A stretch of 64,000 bases of DNA from Mesobacillus sp. S13 (GCF_020422885.1 NZ_CP084622.1:730001-794000), one strand, 5' to 3'; numbered from the stretch's first letter, positions 8,930 through 17,713 are shown. Numbers and translations: made by a program. Notes: generated by a model not told the origin, from the sequence alone.

Positions 8930-8958
8930 AATATATATGACTCCTTTCGGAAAATCAA
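8930..8958 (-). promoter_or_regulatory. candidate SigA promoter of the isochorismatase/TRAP/esterase operon
   Basis: On the minus strand TTGATT (8958-8953), a 17-base spacer and TATATT (8935-8930) form a SigA-like promoter. It lies in the gap after the DUF2294 stop codon and gives a leader of about 240 bases before the first gene. Confidence 0.55.
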
Positions 8959-8972
8959 TACTTTTCTAACAT

Positions 8973-9329
8973 TTAAGTGATGTTTTCTTCAAATACCAGT
9001 ACTCCGACCGCTGCATCTTCTTCCAGTTTCCAGGCTTCATAATGCTCAACAATTTTCTTGCCGACAATCTTTTCGAAGGCAACAATTCTTTCCTGGCCAG
9101 CTCCTTTAATATAAAGTCGGCGGGCCTCAAGGGCAACAGGAAGTCCATCGCTCGACTTTAGGATATTCTTTTCCATAGGAGTCAGGATCCCTTTCATGAA
9201 AAAGATCAGGACATTATCGGTAATTTTGATTTTCGTCTCACGGGGCCCTCTTCCTAAATTTTCTTTAATATAGTAGCTTAAAAAGTTCGCGAATTCTTTC
9301 TCTATTGCATTCTTGGTCATGACACTCAT
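8973..9329 (-). CDS. DUF2294 / MpsC family protein
   Basis: A 118-residue soluble protein with family features KEFANFLSYYIKENLGRGP near the start and VLIFFMKGILTPMEKNIL in the middle. DUF2294 is also named MpsC, after a proposed sodium-translocating membrane-potential system in staphylococci, but the molecular role is uncertain and this protein has no membrane segment. AAGGTGG precedes the ATG by about nine bases. It is probably transcribed alone, divergent from the N-acetyltransferase gene. Confidence 0.8.
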   Translation of the reverse strand: MSVMTKNAIEKEFANFLSYYIKENLGRGPRETKIKITDNVLIFFMKGILTPMEKNILKSSDGLPVALEARRLYIKGAGQERIVAFEKIVGKKIVEHYEAWKLEEDAAVGVLVFEENIT

Positions 9330-9510
9330 CTGGCATTCCCACCTTATTTGAAATATAGTAAATGGATAAAAGCAATAATCATGGTGGTTGTGTATATAAA
9401 TAATAATATTATAATTAATTCAATATTATGAATATTGATAATTATATCAAATGGTTAGCAAAAATGGGACTAAAATCATAAAGCATGAAAGATTAGGAGG
9501 ATAAACTTTG

Positions 9511-10293
9511 ATGGAATTAAGTCATTTATTTCGGAAGAGAATTGGTTTTCCTGAGAATGAAAGAATTACAATTTTTAATTTGGGCGCACTACTTGAGATG
9601 ACAGCTGGCGCAATACCCTTCGAAAACCTATGCACACTTTCTGGAGATTCAAATGAGTTGAATGAAGCTCATCTAGTGGAAAAAATCATCCATAGAAAGG
9701 AAGGCGGCCTCTGCTATGACTTAAACGGCATCCTTTATTTGTTTTTAAAAGAGAATGGGCTTGATGTTGAGCTGGTCCGTGGGGCTGTTTATGTTCCGGA
9801 TTTAGGAGGGTTCAGTCCGACGGGAAGGACGCATGCTGCGATTTTACTGAATGACGATGGGGAAAGATATTTGGTTGATACCGGATTTGGCGGTAATCTG
9901 CCGCTAAGGCCGGTGCCGATGGATGGGACTGAAATACATTCTCCGAACGGGGAGTTTCGCGTGAGAAAAGAAGATAGTGAATTCGGTGATTACTTTTTGG
10001 AGATGAAGCTAAAGCATAAGGATCCTGATTGGAGAATCGGCTATGCTTTTGATTCCAGAGAGCTGGTGGAGAATATCAGTAATTTGACTGAAATGAAGAA
10101 CATCATTACAGAGCATCCTCAGTCGCCATTCAATAAGAAGCCATTGCTGACAAGAGTGACTGCCGATGGAAGCATGGTGTTGAGTGAGACCAGTTTTACC
10201 TATTGGACGGAAGCTGGGGTTAGGAAAGAGGAAATAGACTCTGAGCGTTTCAAGGCTTTGGCAAAAGAATTCTATAACATCGAATTAAAATGA
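9511..10293 (+). CDS. arylamine N-acetyltransferase
   Basis: A 260-residue arylamine N-acetyltransferase, which moves acetyl from acetyl-CoA to aromatic amines or hydrazines by a ping-pong mechanism. The triad is visible: Cys in GGLCYDLNG, His in GRTHAAIL and Asp in YLVDTGFGGNLPLRP. Length is normal (about 255-280). AGGAGG lies ten bases before ATG 9511; a TTG at 9508 would add one residue and is equally well spaced. It stands in an AT-rich upstream region without an obvious operon partner. Confidence 0.9.
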   Translation: MELSHLFRKRIGFPENERITIFNLGALLEMTAGAIPFENLCTLSGDSNELNEAHLVEKIIHRKEGGLCYDLNGILYLFLKENGLDVELVRGAVYVPDLGGFSPTGRTHAAILLNDDGERYLVDTGFGGNLPLRPVPMDGTEIHSPNGEFRVRKEDSEFGDYFLEMKLKHKDPDWRIGYAFDSRELVENISNLTEMKNIITEHPQSPFNKKPLLTRVTADGSMVLSETSFTYWTEAGVRKEEIDSERFKALAKEFYNIELK

Positions 10294-10347
10294 AACCTTC
10301 CTATAGTGTAAACCGTTAATATAGTATCAAAAATGACAGGTGGATGA

Positions 10348-11163
10348 ATGCAGATGGACTCACGTGATTACTTATTGAAAGAGCTGGAGCAAATTGAAAA
10401 ATGGGAGAAGGACCAGAAAGGGTTATGGTTTTGGGAGAAGCTGACTCGTCTGCCTTTCAAGATGCTAGACCGGTTTACTCCGAAGTTCATCCAGGAAAAG
10501 GTCGGTCTCCTGCTGGATGAGCTTGGCAGCTATATACAAACAGGCGGACAGTATTTGACCAGTGAGAAGTCTGTGTTTCAATTTTTCGAGAAAAAGACTG
10601 GCAGGAAAGTCAGCCATCTTACCGATATGGAAACCATTCCGGTGGAAGAAATGAAGCAGGCATCATTTGCGCTGGGCGAACAGCGGAAGAAGGCGGCGAC
10701 AATCCAGGGAGCAAGTACGGGGATTGGGGGGATTTTTACGCTGGCGATTGATATTCCTGCGGTGCTGGCACTCTCGCTAAAAACAATCCAGGATATCGCC
10801 ATCATCCATGGTTTTGACCCGAGAGATAAAATGGAGCGGGTGTTCATCATCAAGTGCCTCCAGTTTTCCTCAGCGGATGTCGTCGGTAAACAGGCCATCT
10901 TGAATGAGTTGAGCGATTTTAACAATGACAATAAATCAAGAGAAGTCATCTCGCAGCTTCAAGGCTGGCGCGAGGTGACATTGACGTATACAGAATCATT
11001 CGGCTGGAAAAAGCTGCTCCAAATGGTCCCGGTGGCAGGAATCGTGTTCGGAGCTTTTGCTAACCGATCCATGGTGAGCGACCTTGCTGAAACCGCGACG
11101 ATGCTTTATCAGAAGCGGAGAATTATGGAGAGGCTGGAAAGGAATTTGATTGAAGAAAGATAA
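10348..11163 (+). CDS. EcsC family protein
   Basis: A 271-residue protein of the EcsC family. The conserved core TIQGASTGIGGIFTLAIDIP, followed by LALSLKTIQDIAIIHGFDP, is at about residues 114-155, and a second hydrophobic patch VPVAGIVFGAFANRSMV is at ~228-245. EcsC was named from the Bacillus ecs ABC operon, but this copy is not next to ecsAB. Function is unknown; it is probably membrane-associated. GGTGG precedes the ATG closely, and a shared terminator separates it from the convergent acyltransferase. Confidence 0.85.
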   Translation: MQMDSRDYLLKELEQIEKWEKDQKGLWFWEKLTRLPFKMLDRFTPKFIQEKVGLLLDELGSYIQTGGQYLTSEKSVFQFFEKKTGRKVSHLTDMETIPVEEMKQASFALGEQRKKAATIQGASTGIGGIFTLAIDIPAVLALSLKTIQDIAIIHGFDPRDKMERVFIIKCLQFSSADVVGKQAILNELSDFNNDNKSREVISQLQGWREVTLTYTESFGWKKLLQMVPVAGIVFGAFANRSMVSDLAETATMLYQKRRIMERLERNLIEER

Positions 11164-11191
11164 GAAGTGCCGCAAAGGAAAAATAGAATAC

Positions 11192-11232
11192 AAAAAAAAC
11201 GTGATTCCTAGTGGAGTCACGTTTTGTTTTTG
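11192..11232. terminator. bidirectional intrinsic terminator
   Basis: AAAACGTGA and TCACGTTTT pair, with an A-run before and a T-run after, so it can end both the EcsC gene and the convergent acyltransferase. The acyltransferase stop codon lies inside the stem. Confidence 0.8.
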
Positions 11233-12233
11233 TATACATCCTTTACTGACTGTATCAGATTATACGCCACATACGATAAAACAAAAACAAGAAAGGTATC
11301 CACCAGGTTCTGCAGCAAATTATGCGTGCTGTCCTCCAAACCAATTTTTTCAAACAAGATATCGACCATATCAATGAAGAATACATGAATAGCATAAATA
11401 CCGAGCGAGTTTCCGCCTATTTTGGTGATGAACAAACCCTTGCCAAGATCGGGGCTGCGTAAGGCGTAAAGGAACAGAAGTAAGGTAAGGAAAATCGTCG
11501 AAAAGAAGTATTCGCCATGTTGTGAATCCAGTCCCTTCTGAAGCCAGAGACCTTCTAGAACCTGTAAAATAGTAAAGATACAAAACAAGTAAAAGTAGGT
11601 CCTGGCAGTATACTTTTGCCATGTTTGAACTAAAGCAAGCCAGAATCCCATGACTGTATAGAACAGGCTGATATAGAGAGCGGCCCGGGTTGTGCTGACA
11701 GGCAACTCATCAAATACGGAATAAGACTGTCCAAAGAGGCCAAGGAGATTGAAACAAAAGGCGATCACCAAAAGCAGCCTTACTTTTTTTAACCTGTAAA
11801 AGAGATATAAAATGACGATGCTCCATACTAGGGAAATGACGAACCACAGCTGATACCCGCTTGTTCCCTGGCCGTAATAGAGGAGATTAAGAACAGTCAG
11901 GTTTTCCTTATACTTGATTAGTTCAGCTTTGACGTTTTCATCTTTCAATAAAATCCTTATTACATCATAACTCGCATAAAATAGGAGCCAGCTAACATAA
12001 ATCTTCAGTATTTTTGTGACATATTTTTTGAAGTAAGCAAAGGACTGAGGATTATCACTCACCTTTAGACTGAATAAATAGCCGGAAGCGACAAAGAAAA
12101 AAGGGACAGCGAACCTGGATAAGTTATCGAGAACGAAATATCCAATTTGGTCATTGCCGGGAAATGTATGAATGATGACGACCGCCAGAATGGCGAAGAA
12201 TTTGATAAAGTCGATTGCGTAGTTTCGCTGCAT
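11217..12233 (-). CDS. membrane acyltransferase (acyltransferase_3 family)
   Basis: A 338-residue membrane protein with about ten helices. The N-terminus MQRNYAIDFIKFFAILAVV, then IIHTF and RFAVPFFFVASGYLFS, is diagnostic of the acyltransferase_3 family, which O-acetylates or O-acylates polysaccharides and other cell-surface molecules; the His after the first helix (IIHTF) is the conserved catalytic residue. The start at 12233 has a weak GAGG six bases upstream. The frame continues upstream, but that part overlaps a convincing small gene on the other strand and is rejected. The acceptor is unknown. Confidence 0.85.
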   Translation of the reverse strand: MQRNYAIDFIKFFAILAVVIIHTFPGNDQIGYFVLDNLSRFAVPFFFVASGYLFSLKVSDNPQSFAYFKKYVTKILKIYVSWLLFYASYDVIRILLKDENVKAELIKYKENLTVLNLLYYGQGTSGYQLWFVISLVWSIVILYLFYRLKKVRLLLVIAFCFNLLGLFGQSYSVFDELPVSTTRAALYISLFYTVMGFWLALVQTWQKYTARTYFYLFCIFTILQVLEGLWLQKGLDSQHGEYFFSTIFLTLLLFLYALRSPDLGKGLFITKIGGNSLGIYAIHVFFIDMVDILFEKIGLEDSTHNLLQNLVDTFLVFVLSYVAYNLIQSVKDVYKNKT

Positions 12234-12346
12234 GATTGGCCTCAGAGTTGTCAAGATTTGTACTCCTAGCTTTTCCACTATATTGAGACTTATGAATATA
12301 AGCAGAATGAGTTGGGATAATAGGAAGCAAAAAGGAGGCAAATTCG

Positions 12347-12475
12347 TTGGACTCTGAAAAAAAACGGCAAGACAAGAAGCAAATGGAACAGGACTTGAAG
12401 AACACAAAGAACGAACAATCTCCTAATCAAACAGACGGCTTCCGCTATGATTATGATTCTTCAGACCTGAAATGA
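12347..12475 (+). CDS. small charged protein, unknown function
   Basis: A 42-residue protein starting with TTG, with an excellent AAAGGAGG seven bases upstream and an intrinsic terminator just after the stop. The sequence is highly hydrophilic: Lys/Gln/Glu-rich in the first half (KKRQDKKQMEQDLKN) and ending GFRYDYDSSDLK. It has no membrane segment or cysteine. The expression signals make it more credible than chance despite its length. It is divergent from the acyltransferase gene. Confidence 0.6.
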   Translation: MDSEKKRQDKKQMEQDLKNTKNEQSPNQTDGFRYDYDSSDLK

Positions 12476-12481
12476 AAAAGA

Positions 12482-12513
12482 GGAAAAACCTTAACCGGGG
12501 TTTTTCCTTTTTT
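12482..12513 (+). terminator. intrinsic terminator of the small charged gene
   Basis: GGAAAAACC and GGTTTTTCC pair around an eight-base loop and are followed by TTTTTT. Confidence 0.85.
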
Positions 12514-12619
12514 GCGTTAAGAGCAAATATTACAGGGGGAACTGGTGTTTAACCATGATGGGACGGACAGTGTGAACATCCCAGAATTAAATTGATTTCT
12601 AACAAAATGGCTTCGGAGA

Positions 12620-12647
12620 AATATAAAGGCTGCCAAATCAGGCAGCC
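12620..12647 (-). terminator. intrinsic terminator of the TetR gene
   Basis: GGCTGCC and GGCAGCC pair around a six-base loop. On the minus strand a T-rich tail follows, eight bases past the stop codon. Confidence 0.75.
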
Positions 12648-12654
12648 ATTTTAA

Positions 12655-13269
12655 CTAATCTGTATAAAGCCCCTTCGTATAAAGCTCTGTCACTGTTTGT
12701 GCGATTTCCTCAACCTTGAATGAACAGTTTTCCTGATTAACAAGTTCCCATAAATACATTTCATTAATGGCAAACCAGCTTCGGGCGACTACTTCAATGT
12801 TTAGTGTGCTTTTAGCGAGACCCTTATCTTGTACATAAGATATATCCCTTGATATTCGTTCGATGAATTTATTTTGGATCAATTTCCATTTCTTTTGGGC
12901 GATTTCGGATTTCCCCATGGCTTCATGAAATACTTGCAGGATGGAGCGATTTTGTTCTGCTAGATGTAAAAATTCACTCACTTGAAGTGTAATTCGGGCT
13001 TGGGCATCTGCTAGATTGACGGGCTCATACTCCATTTCTGCGATTGTGTAAAATCTGTCCATGACATCTTCCATGAGGGTTATTAAGATTTCATCTTTTC
13101 CTTTAAAGTGAGTGTACGCAGAACCATAACCAATCTGTGCTCTCGAAATGATTTGTTTAATGGTTGTTTTTTCAAAACCATTTTCGGTAAAAATCTCTAT
13201 TGCCGCAGAAAGAATCTTCTCCTTGGTTTCTATTGACCTTAGTAGTCTGCCATCTATTTGTTCTGTCAT
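12655..13269 (-). CDS. TetR family transcriptional regulator of the kynureninase locus
   Basis: A 204-residue TetR-type repressor. The N-terminal helix-turn-helix domain spans about residues 10-57, from KEKILSAAIEIFTENGFEKTTIKQI to GSAYTHFKGKDEILITLM, and the C-terminal part is all-helical for ligand binding and dimerisation. The ATG at 13269 is chosen because GGGTGAG lies just upstream; the longer frame has no ribosome binding site and would overlap the operator. It is divergent from kynureninase, and a perfect palindrome lies over both promoters, so it probably represses itself and the kynureninase-permease pair. Kynurenine or a related aromatic amino acid as inducer is an inference. Confidence 0.9.
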   Translation of the reverse strand: MTEQIDGRLLRSIETKEKILSAAIEIFTENGFEKTTIKQIISRAQIGYGSAYTHFKGKDEILITLMEDVMDRFYTIAEMEYEPVNLADAQARITLQVSEFLHLAEQNRSILQVFHEAMGKSEIAQKKWKLIQNKFIERISRDISYVQDKGLAKSTLNIEVVARSWFAINEMYLWELVNQENCSFKVEEIAQTVTELYTKGLYTD

Positions 13270-13302
13270 AGGCTCACCCTTTTTCTGAAAATTTACAATA
13301 CT

Positions 13303-13346
13303 TTTATAATATAATATTGACACGGTGTCAATATTCCAGTTAGGAT
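13303..13346. promoter_or_regulatory. TetR operator and divergent promoters
   Basis: The operator at 13313-13335 has perfect 11-bp arms, AATATTGACAC and GTGTCAATATT, around a single G. Each arm supplies a TTGACA -35 box. On the minus strand TTGACA (13331-13326), 17 bases and TATAAA (13308-13303) form a near-consensus promoter for the regulator. On the plus strand TTGACA (13317-13322) and TAGGAT (13341-13346), spaced 18, form a weaker one for kynureninase. One bound repressor would cover both -35 boxes. Confidence 0.8.
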
Positions 13347-13382
13347 ATTGATTAAACCAGTAGAGGGGGGTTCGGAAAGAGA

Positions 13383-14672
13383 ATGAAAGCGTATACATCT
13401 TTTGATAACACTATAGATTATGCTCGCCAATTAGACCAGCAAAATGCCTTTAGTAGGTTCCGTGATGAGTTTTACATAAAGAGAGATACCTATTACATGG
13501 ACGGAAATTCTTTAGGGCTGCTATCCAAGCGAGCGGAACGAACATTATTGAATTCCCTGGAAGATTGGAAGAATTTCGGCATCGATGGGTGGATGTCTGG
13601 AACTCAGCCATGGTTTCATTTTTCAGAAAGGCTGGGTGCCCTGACAGCACCGCTTATTGGAGCTAAAGCCGAAGAAGTCGTTGTGACTGGATCGATTACA
13701 ACGAATATCCATCAGGTATTGAGCACTTTTTTCAAACCTGCTGGAAAGAGAACGAAGATTCTCGCTGATGAACTTAATTTCCCTTCGGATATCTATGCAA
13801 TAAAAGCACAGTTACAGTTGCATGGCCTTGATCCGGAGGAACACTTAGTCCAGGTGAAAAGTAAGGACGGCCGCACCATTGAAGAAGAAGATGTAATTGC
13901 GGCTATGACGGAGGAAATCGCGATTGTCTGGCTTCCATCCGTTTTATACCGAAGCGGGCAGCTTCTTAATATGAAGATGATAGCAGAGGCTGCACACGAA
14001 AGAGGTATATTGGCAGGCTTTGACCTTGCCCATTCCATTGGGGCGATTCCGCATTCCTTGCATGAGTGGGGAGTTGATTTTGCCGTATGGTGTAACTATA
14101 AATATCTGAACAGTGGTCCAGGTGGTGTTGGAGGTATGTTTGTACACCAAAATCATTTGGGGACAGCCCCGGGTCTTGCAGGCTGGTTCAGTTCCAAAAA
14201 AGACAAACAGTTTGATATGAAGCATGATCTTGAACATGCTGAGACAGCAGGCGCCTACCAAATTGGAACACCACATGTTTTAAGCATTGCCCCGTTGTTA
14301 GGCTCACTTGAGATGTTTGAAGAAGCAGGCATTGAGAATATACGAGAATCTTCCTTGCGAATGACTGAATATATGATGCAGCTCATCGAACATGAACTCG
14401 GAAAAGCTGGTTTTGAAATCGGGAACCCTAGGGAAGATTGGCGTCGCGGGGGACATGTGTGCCTTGAGCACGAAGAGGCCGCTAGAATCTGTAAAGCTCT
14501 TAAAGAATCTAATGTCATTCCTGATTTCCGGGCTCCAAATGTCATTAGGCTCGCGCCAATCGCTTTATATACGAGCTATGAAGATATTTTTAAGACAGTA
14601 CAGATTTTAAAAAGAATTATGGAGAATGAAGAATACAAAAAATTCGAGAATACCAGAAATGTAGTGGCTTAG
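13383..14672 (+). CDS. kynU: kynureninase
   Basis: A 429-residue PLP enzyme that cleaves kynurenine (or 3-hydroxykynurenine) to anthranilate (or 3-hydroxyanthranilate) plus alanine. Diagnostic motifs include [16 protein letters not shown] near residue 37, [11 protein letters not shown] with the PLP-binding Asp, and [16 protein letters not shown] with the Schiff-base Lys. GYQIG-type substrate residues follow ([15 protein letters not shown]). Length is normal. It is divergent from a TetR regulator and followed after 79 bases by an amino-acid permease. The other usual partners, tryptophan 2,3-dioxygenase and formylkynurenine formamidase, are not in the window. Confidence 0.93.
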   Translation: MKAYTSFDNTIDYARQLDQQNAFSRFRDEFYIKRDTYYMDGNSLGLLSKRAERTLLNSLEDWKNFGIDGWMSGTQPWFHFSERLGALTAPLIGAKAEEVVVTGSITTNIHQVLSTFFKPAGKRTKILADELNFPSDIYAIKAQLQLHGLDPEEHLVQVKSKDGRTIEEEDVIAAMTEEIAIVWLPSVLYRSGQLLNMKMIAEAAHERGILAGFDLAHSIGAIPHSLHEWGVDFAVWCNYKYLNSGPGGVGGMFVHQNHLGTAPGLAGWFSSKKDKQFDMKHDLEHAETAGAYQIGTPHVLSIAPLLGSLEMFEEAGIENIRESSLRMTEYMMQLIEHELGKAGFEIGNPREDWRRGGHVCLEHEEAARICKALKESNVIPDFRAPNVIRLAPIALYTSYEDIFKTVQILKRIMENEEYKKFENTRNVVA

Positions 14673-14751
14673 AATAGTCAATCAGCCAGAACTCACATCA
14701 ACCGCGGAATACCCTTTATGGGTGAAAATAATATTGCATAGGAGGATGTAT

Positions 14752-16152
14752 ATGAAGCAAAAAGGAAGCTTTCAACAAATTGTTGATCGTGAGCAAGGCC
14801 TTAACAAAGGTTTGACGACTGGGCAAATTTCAATGATTGCCATTGGTGGTGCAATTGGAACAGGACTGTTCCTAGGGAGTGGCTTTGCCATTGGGCAAGC
14901 TGGACCCAGCGTGATCATCAGCTATGCGATTGGAGCACTTATTTCACTTTTACTTATGGGCGCCCTTGCAGAAATGACAGTAGCACATCCAACATCAGGA
15001 TCGTTCGGTGCATTTGCTGAGCATTACATAAATCCCTGGGCAGGCTATGTTGTCCGTTTCACTTATTGGGCCTGTATCGTAGGCGCAGTCGGGACTGAGG
15101 TAACTGCCGTCGCCGTGTATATGTCCTATTGGTTCCCGGACGTTTCTGGAACTGTTTGGATATTGATATTTTCCGCAATATTAATCTATGTCAACGCAAC
15201 AAGTGTCAACCTATTCGGTTCAGTTGAATACTGGTTCTCCATGATTAAGATTGTTGCAATTGTCGGATTTATCTTCATTGGAGCATATGTCGTATTCGGT
15301 GGAAGCAATCCATCGATTGGATTCCAAAACTTCACGAATGACGGCGGCTTTTTGCCTAATGGATGGTCAGGGATGTGGGTAGCGGTTGTTATTGCGCTGT
15401 TCAGTTACTTGAGTATCGAAATGATCGCGGTTACTGCGGGTGAAGCAAAAGATCCGCAGACTGCTGTTCCAAGAGCTTTAAAAGCAACAGTATTCCGTTT
15501 GATCCTTTTCTATCTTTTAACTTTAACGTTAATGCTTGCTATCGTACCGTGGGCAGGTGCTGGCATTGAAAAGAGTCCATTCGTAGTGGTCATGGAATTA
15601 ATGAACATACCAGCAGCTGCAGGTATCATGAACTTTGTCGTCTTGGTTGCGGCACTTTCAGCCATGAACAGTCAGTTGTATATCACAACCAGAATGATGT
15701 TCTCGTTATCGAGAGCGGGCTATGCACCAGCTCGTTTTGGCAAACTTAACAAAAAGAATGTACCTGTATATTCATTGATCCTTTCAACCATCGGGATCGC
15801 AGCAGCAGCAGTGATCCATGCAATCGTGCCGGACCAGGCCTACTTATTAATGATGGGAATCGCCATGTTCGGAGCGATGTTCACCTGGTTCATGATTTTC
15901 GTGACACACTACTTTTTCCGGAAAAAGTATAATGGAGGGCCTCTTGCAGTACGGATGTGGGGATATCCATATCTAACAATTCTTGGAGCTGCACTCATGG
16001 TCAGCTTGCTAATCACAACCTGGTTCGTCTCATTCTTCAAAGCGACATTGATTGTAGGAATACCTTGGTTATTACTGCTGTCATTATCGTATTATCTGCA
16101 CCAGAAAAAGCAAACTGTTATACCAGTGGATTTGGATAGCAAATCAGTATAA
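14752..16152 (+). CDS. APC-family amino acid permease
   Basis: A 466-residue permease with about 12 membrane helices, of the amino acid transporter (AAT) branch of the APC superfamily. The first helix has the substrate-binding IGGAIGTGLFLGSG motif, and later come EMTVAHPTSGSFGAFAEHYI and a SIEMIAVTAGEAKDP loop. AGGAGG is six bases before ATG 14752, so the longer frame upstream is rejected. Because it follows kynureninase under the same promoter, kynurenine, tryptophan or alanine are candidate substrates; this is inference. Confidence 0.9.
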   Translation: MKQKGSFQQIVDREQGLNKGLTTGQISMIAIGGAIGTGLFLGSGFAIGQAGPSVIISYAIGALISLLLMGALAEMTVAHPTSGSFGAFAEHYINPWAGYVVRFTYWACIVGAVGTEVTAVAVYMSYWFPDVSGTVWILIFSAILIYVNATSVNLFGSVEYWFSMIKIVAIVGFIFIGAYVVFGGSNPSIGFQNFTNDGGFLPNGWSGMWVAVVIALFSYLSIEMIAVTAGEAKDPQTAVPRALKATVFRLILFYLLTLTLMLAIVPWAGAGIEKSPFVVVMELMNIPAAAGIMNFVVLVAALSAMNSQLYITTRMMFSLSRAGYAPARFGKLNKKNVPVYSLILSTIGIAAAAVIHAIVPDQAYLLMMGIAMFGAMFTWFMIFVTHYFFRKKYNGGPLAVRMWGYPYLTILGAALMVSLLITTWFVSFFKATLIVGIPWLLLLSLSYYLHQKKQTVIPVDLDSKSV

Positions 16153-16157
16153 ATGCG

Positions 16158-16190
16158 AAAGCATCAGACTTGGTCTGGTGCTTTTGTTTC
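16158..16190 (+). terminator. intrinsic terminator of the kynU-permease operon
   Basis: AAAGCATCAGAC pairs with GTCTGGTGCTTT (one G-U) around TTG, followed by TGTTT. Confidence 0.8.
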
Positions 16191-16279
16191 AGTATAATCA
16201 CTCAATTGAATATGCCGGGAGGAACTGTTAGTCACAATACCGAATATAAGAAAATAAATACAATACCAAAGGAGTCCCT

Positions 16280-17326
16280 ATGTTGAAAAAAGAAACTTTC
16301 ATAGCGTCCTTGCTTGGAGGCGCTATTGGTGATGCTCTTGGTTATAGAGTGGAGTTTATGAAGCTCCATGAGATTAAGTCGAGGTTCGGTGATGAAGGAA
16401 TAAATGATTTAGTTCTTGATGATTATGCTGGGAAAGCGCTGATTTCCGATGATACTCAGATGACGTTGTTCACAGCGGATGGCATGATTTGGGCTTATGA
16501 ACGCATGAGAGAGCGCGGGATTGGCAGCTATGCAGGGAGTGGAGTCTATCAATCTTATCTGCGCTGGCTTTATACGCAGACGAAGAGCTTGCCGGATGAG
16601 CACTATGACTGGCTGCTTGATCCCCAGCCTCATGAGAAGAACGGAAGTATTTTAGCTAATAAGGAATTGTTCTCGGCAAGAGCTCCTGGAAACACGTGCT
16701 TGTCGGCGCTTGAAAGCAATAAAATGGGAACGATGGGAAGGCCAATCAACGACAGCAAGGGCTGTGGCGGCGTCATGCGTGTTGCGCCAGTGGGGTTATT
16801 TTTGCATAAAGACCCTGCTCAGGCATTCAAGGTGGCTGCGGATATCGCGGCGATTACTCATGGTCATCCTTCGGGATATTTAGCATCTGGTGCGCTGGCT
16901 GTCATAATCGCTGAGCTGCTCAATGGTAAAAGTATTGCAGAAAGTGCTCACAGTGCAATGGCGATTTTAAAAGAGTATCCTCAGCATGAAGAAACCTTGT
17001 CGGCGATGGAGAATGCGACCGAACTTGCTGGCAGTGACGAAAGTCCAGTAAAGGCAATTACTAAGCTTGGCGAGGGTTGGGTAGCAGAAGAAGCGCTCGC
17101 GGTTTCACTCTACTGTGCAATGAAAGAATCTGATTTCAAGAAGGCTTTGATCCTGGCTGTCAATCATGATGGAGACAGTGATTCAACCGGTGCGATCTGC
17201 GGCAATATTCTCGGTGCGAGCTATGGTATCGAAGCAATACCGGAAGATTGGGCTCAACAAGTGGAGCTGAAAGAATTGATTGCCGATGTAGCCAGCAGAT
17301 TATATGATAGATATATAAAGATGTAG
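16280..17326 (+). CDS. ADP-ribosylglycohydrolase family protein
   Basis: A 348-residue DraG-type hydrolase, which removes ADP-ribose from proteins or small molecules in a Mg2+-dependent way. The metal-binding signatures are complete: GGAIGDALGYRVEF at the start, SDDTQMTLFTADG near residue 55, THGHPSGYLASGALA near 195, and NHDGDSDSTGAICGNILGA near 294. AGGAG precedes the ATG by five bases. No ADP-ribosyltransferase partner is adjacent. A terminator follows. Confidence 0.9.
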   Translation: MLKKETFIASLLGGAIGDALGYRVEFMKLHEIKSRFGDEGINDLVLDDYAGKALISDDTQMTLFTADGMIWAYERMRERGIGSYAGSGVYQSYLRWLYTQTKSLPDEHYDWLLDPQPHEKNGSILANKELFSARAPGNTCLSALESNKMGTMGRPINDSKGCGGVMRVAPVGLFLHKDPAQAFKVAADIAAITHGHPSGYLASGALAVIIAELLNGKSIAESAHSAMAILKEYPQHEETLSAMENATELAGSDESPVKAITKLGEGWVAEEALAVSLYCAMKESDFKKALILAVNHDGDSDSTGAICGNILGASYGIEAIPEDWAQQVELKELIADVASRLYDRYIKM

Positions 17327-17334
17327 GATAAAGG

Positions 17335-17370
17335 GAGAATCCTGATAAAGCTGGGATTCTCTTTATTTTT
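17335..17370 (+). terminator. intrinsic terminator of the ADP-ribosylglycohydrolase gene
   Basis: GAGAATCC pairs with GGATTCTC around a loop of about 11 bases, followed by TTTATTTTT. Confidence 0.75.
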
Positions 17371-17396
17371 GAGTGAAATAGACAGGAGAGCTTGCA

Positions 17397-17543
17397 TTGG
17401 ATCGAATAAAGTTTGTGAAAAACGTTTCCAGCCATCTGATTAGTATGCTTTTGGCTTCCATTATATTTATGTTGGTTACCCAGTTCATACAGTGGTTTTC
17501 AGGAGATACCGGAGGGGAGGCAGTCTCATGGCTGACGCGATAG
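17397..17543 (+). CDS. small single-pass membrane protein, unknown function
   Basis: A 48-residue protein starting at TTG with AGGAG eight bases upstream. A short basic N-terminus (MDRIKFVKN) precedes one clear membrane helix of about 22 residues (LISMLLASIIFMLVTQFIQW), then a polar tail. Its last 16 bases overlap the next gene in another frame, suggesting translational coupling. It is the first member of a cluster of three overlapping small genes. I do not recognise the family. Confidence 0.55.
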   Translation: MDRIKFVKNVSSHLISMLLASIIFMLVTQFIQWFSGDTGGEAVSWLTR

Positions 17544-17713
17544 AAAAGGCAATGAAGAATGCAAAGGCCTCGCTTGAAATTTCAGGGTTCAAGGTGACGG
17601 AAGAGAATACCGAATTAGTCAGGAAGGCTCTGATGAAGGAAATGACAAATGAAGAATTCCTGAAAGAAGCTAAACGCCTGGCGCAGGTAAAAGGCGGTGA
17701 TTCGAAATGCTGA
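17528..17713 (+). CDS. small helical protein with weak antitoxin-VbhA-like pattern
   Basis: A 61-residue charged helical protein. GGAGGGGAGG lies seven bases before the ATG, one of the strongest ribosome binding sites here. The arrangement MKNAKASLEISGF, then EENTELVRKAL and NEEFLKEAKRLAQ, resembles the VbhA antitoxin fold. In true Fic antitoxins the first helix carries an S-x-x-x-E-G motif whose Glu blocks the Fic site; here the Glu position is Ser (S-L-E-I-S-G). No Fic gene is nearby, so an antitoxin role is doubtful. It overlaps both neighbours. Confidence 0.7.
   Translation: MADAIEKAMKNAKASLEISGFKVTEENTELVRKALMKEMTNEEFLKEAKRLAQVKGGDSKC

Noticed and set aside
8753..8960. T-box leader before the isochorismatase operon
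   Set aside because: GGGTGGGTC is present, but the conserved T-box core (AGGGTGGNACCGCG) and the stem I architecture are absent.
12234..12407. N-terminal extension of the acyltransferase
   Set aside because: The family's normal start is MQRNYAIDFIKF; the extension overlaps the small gene on the other strand and lacks a ribosome binding site.
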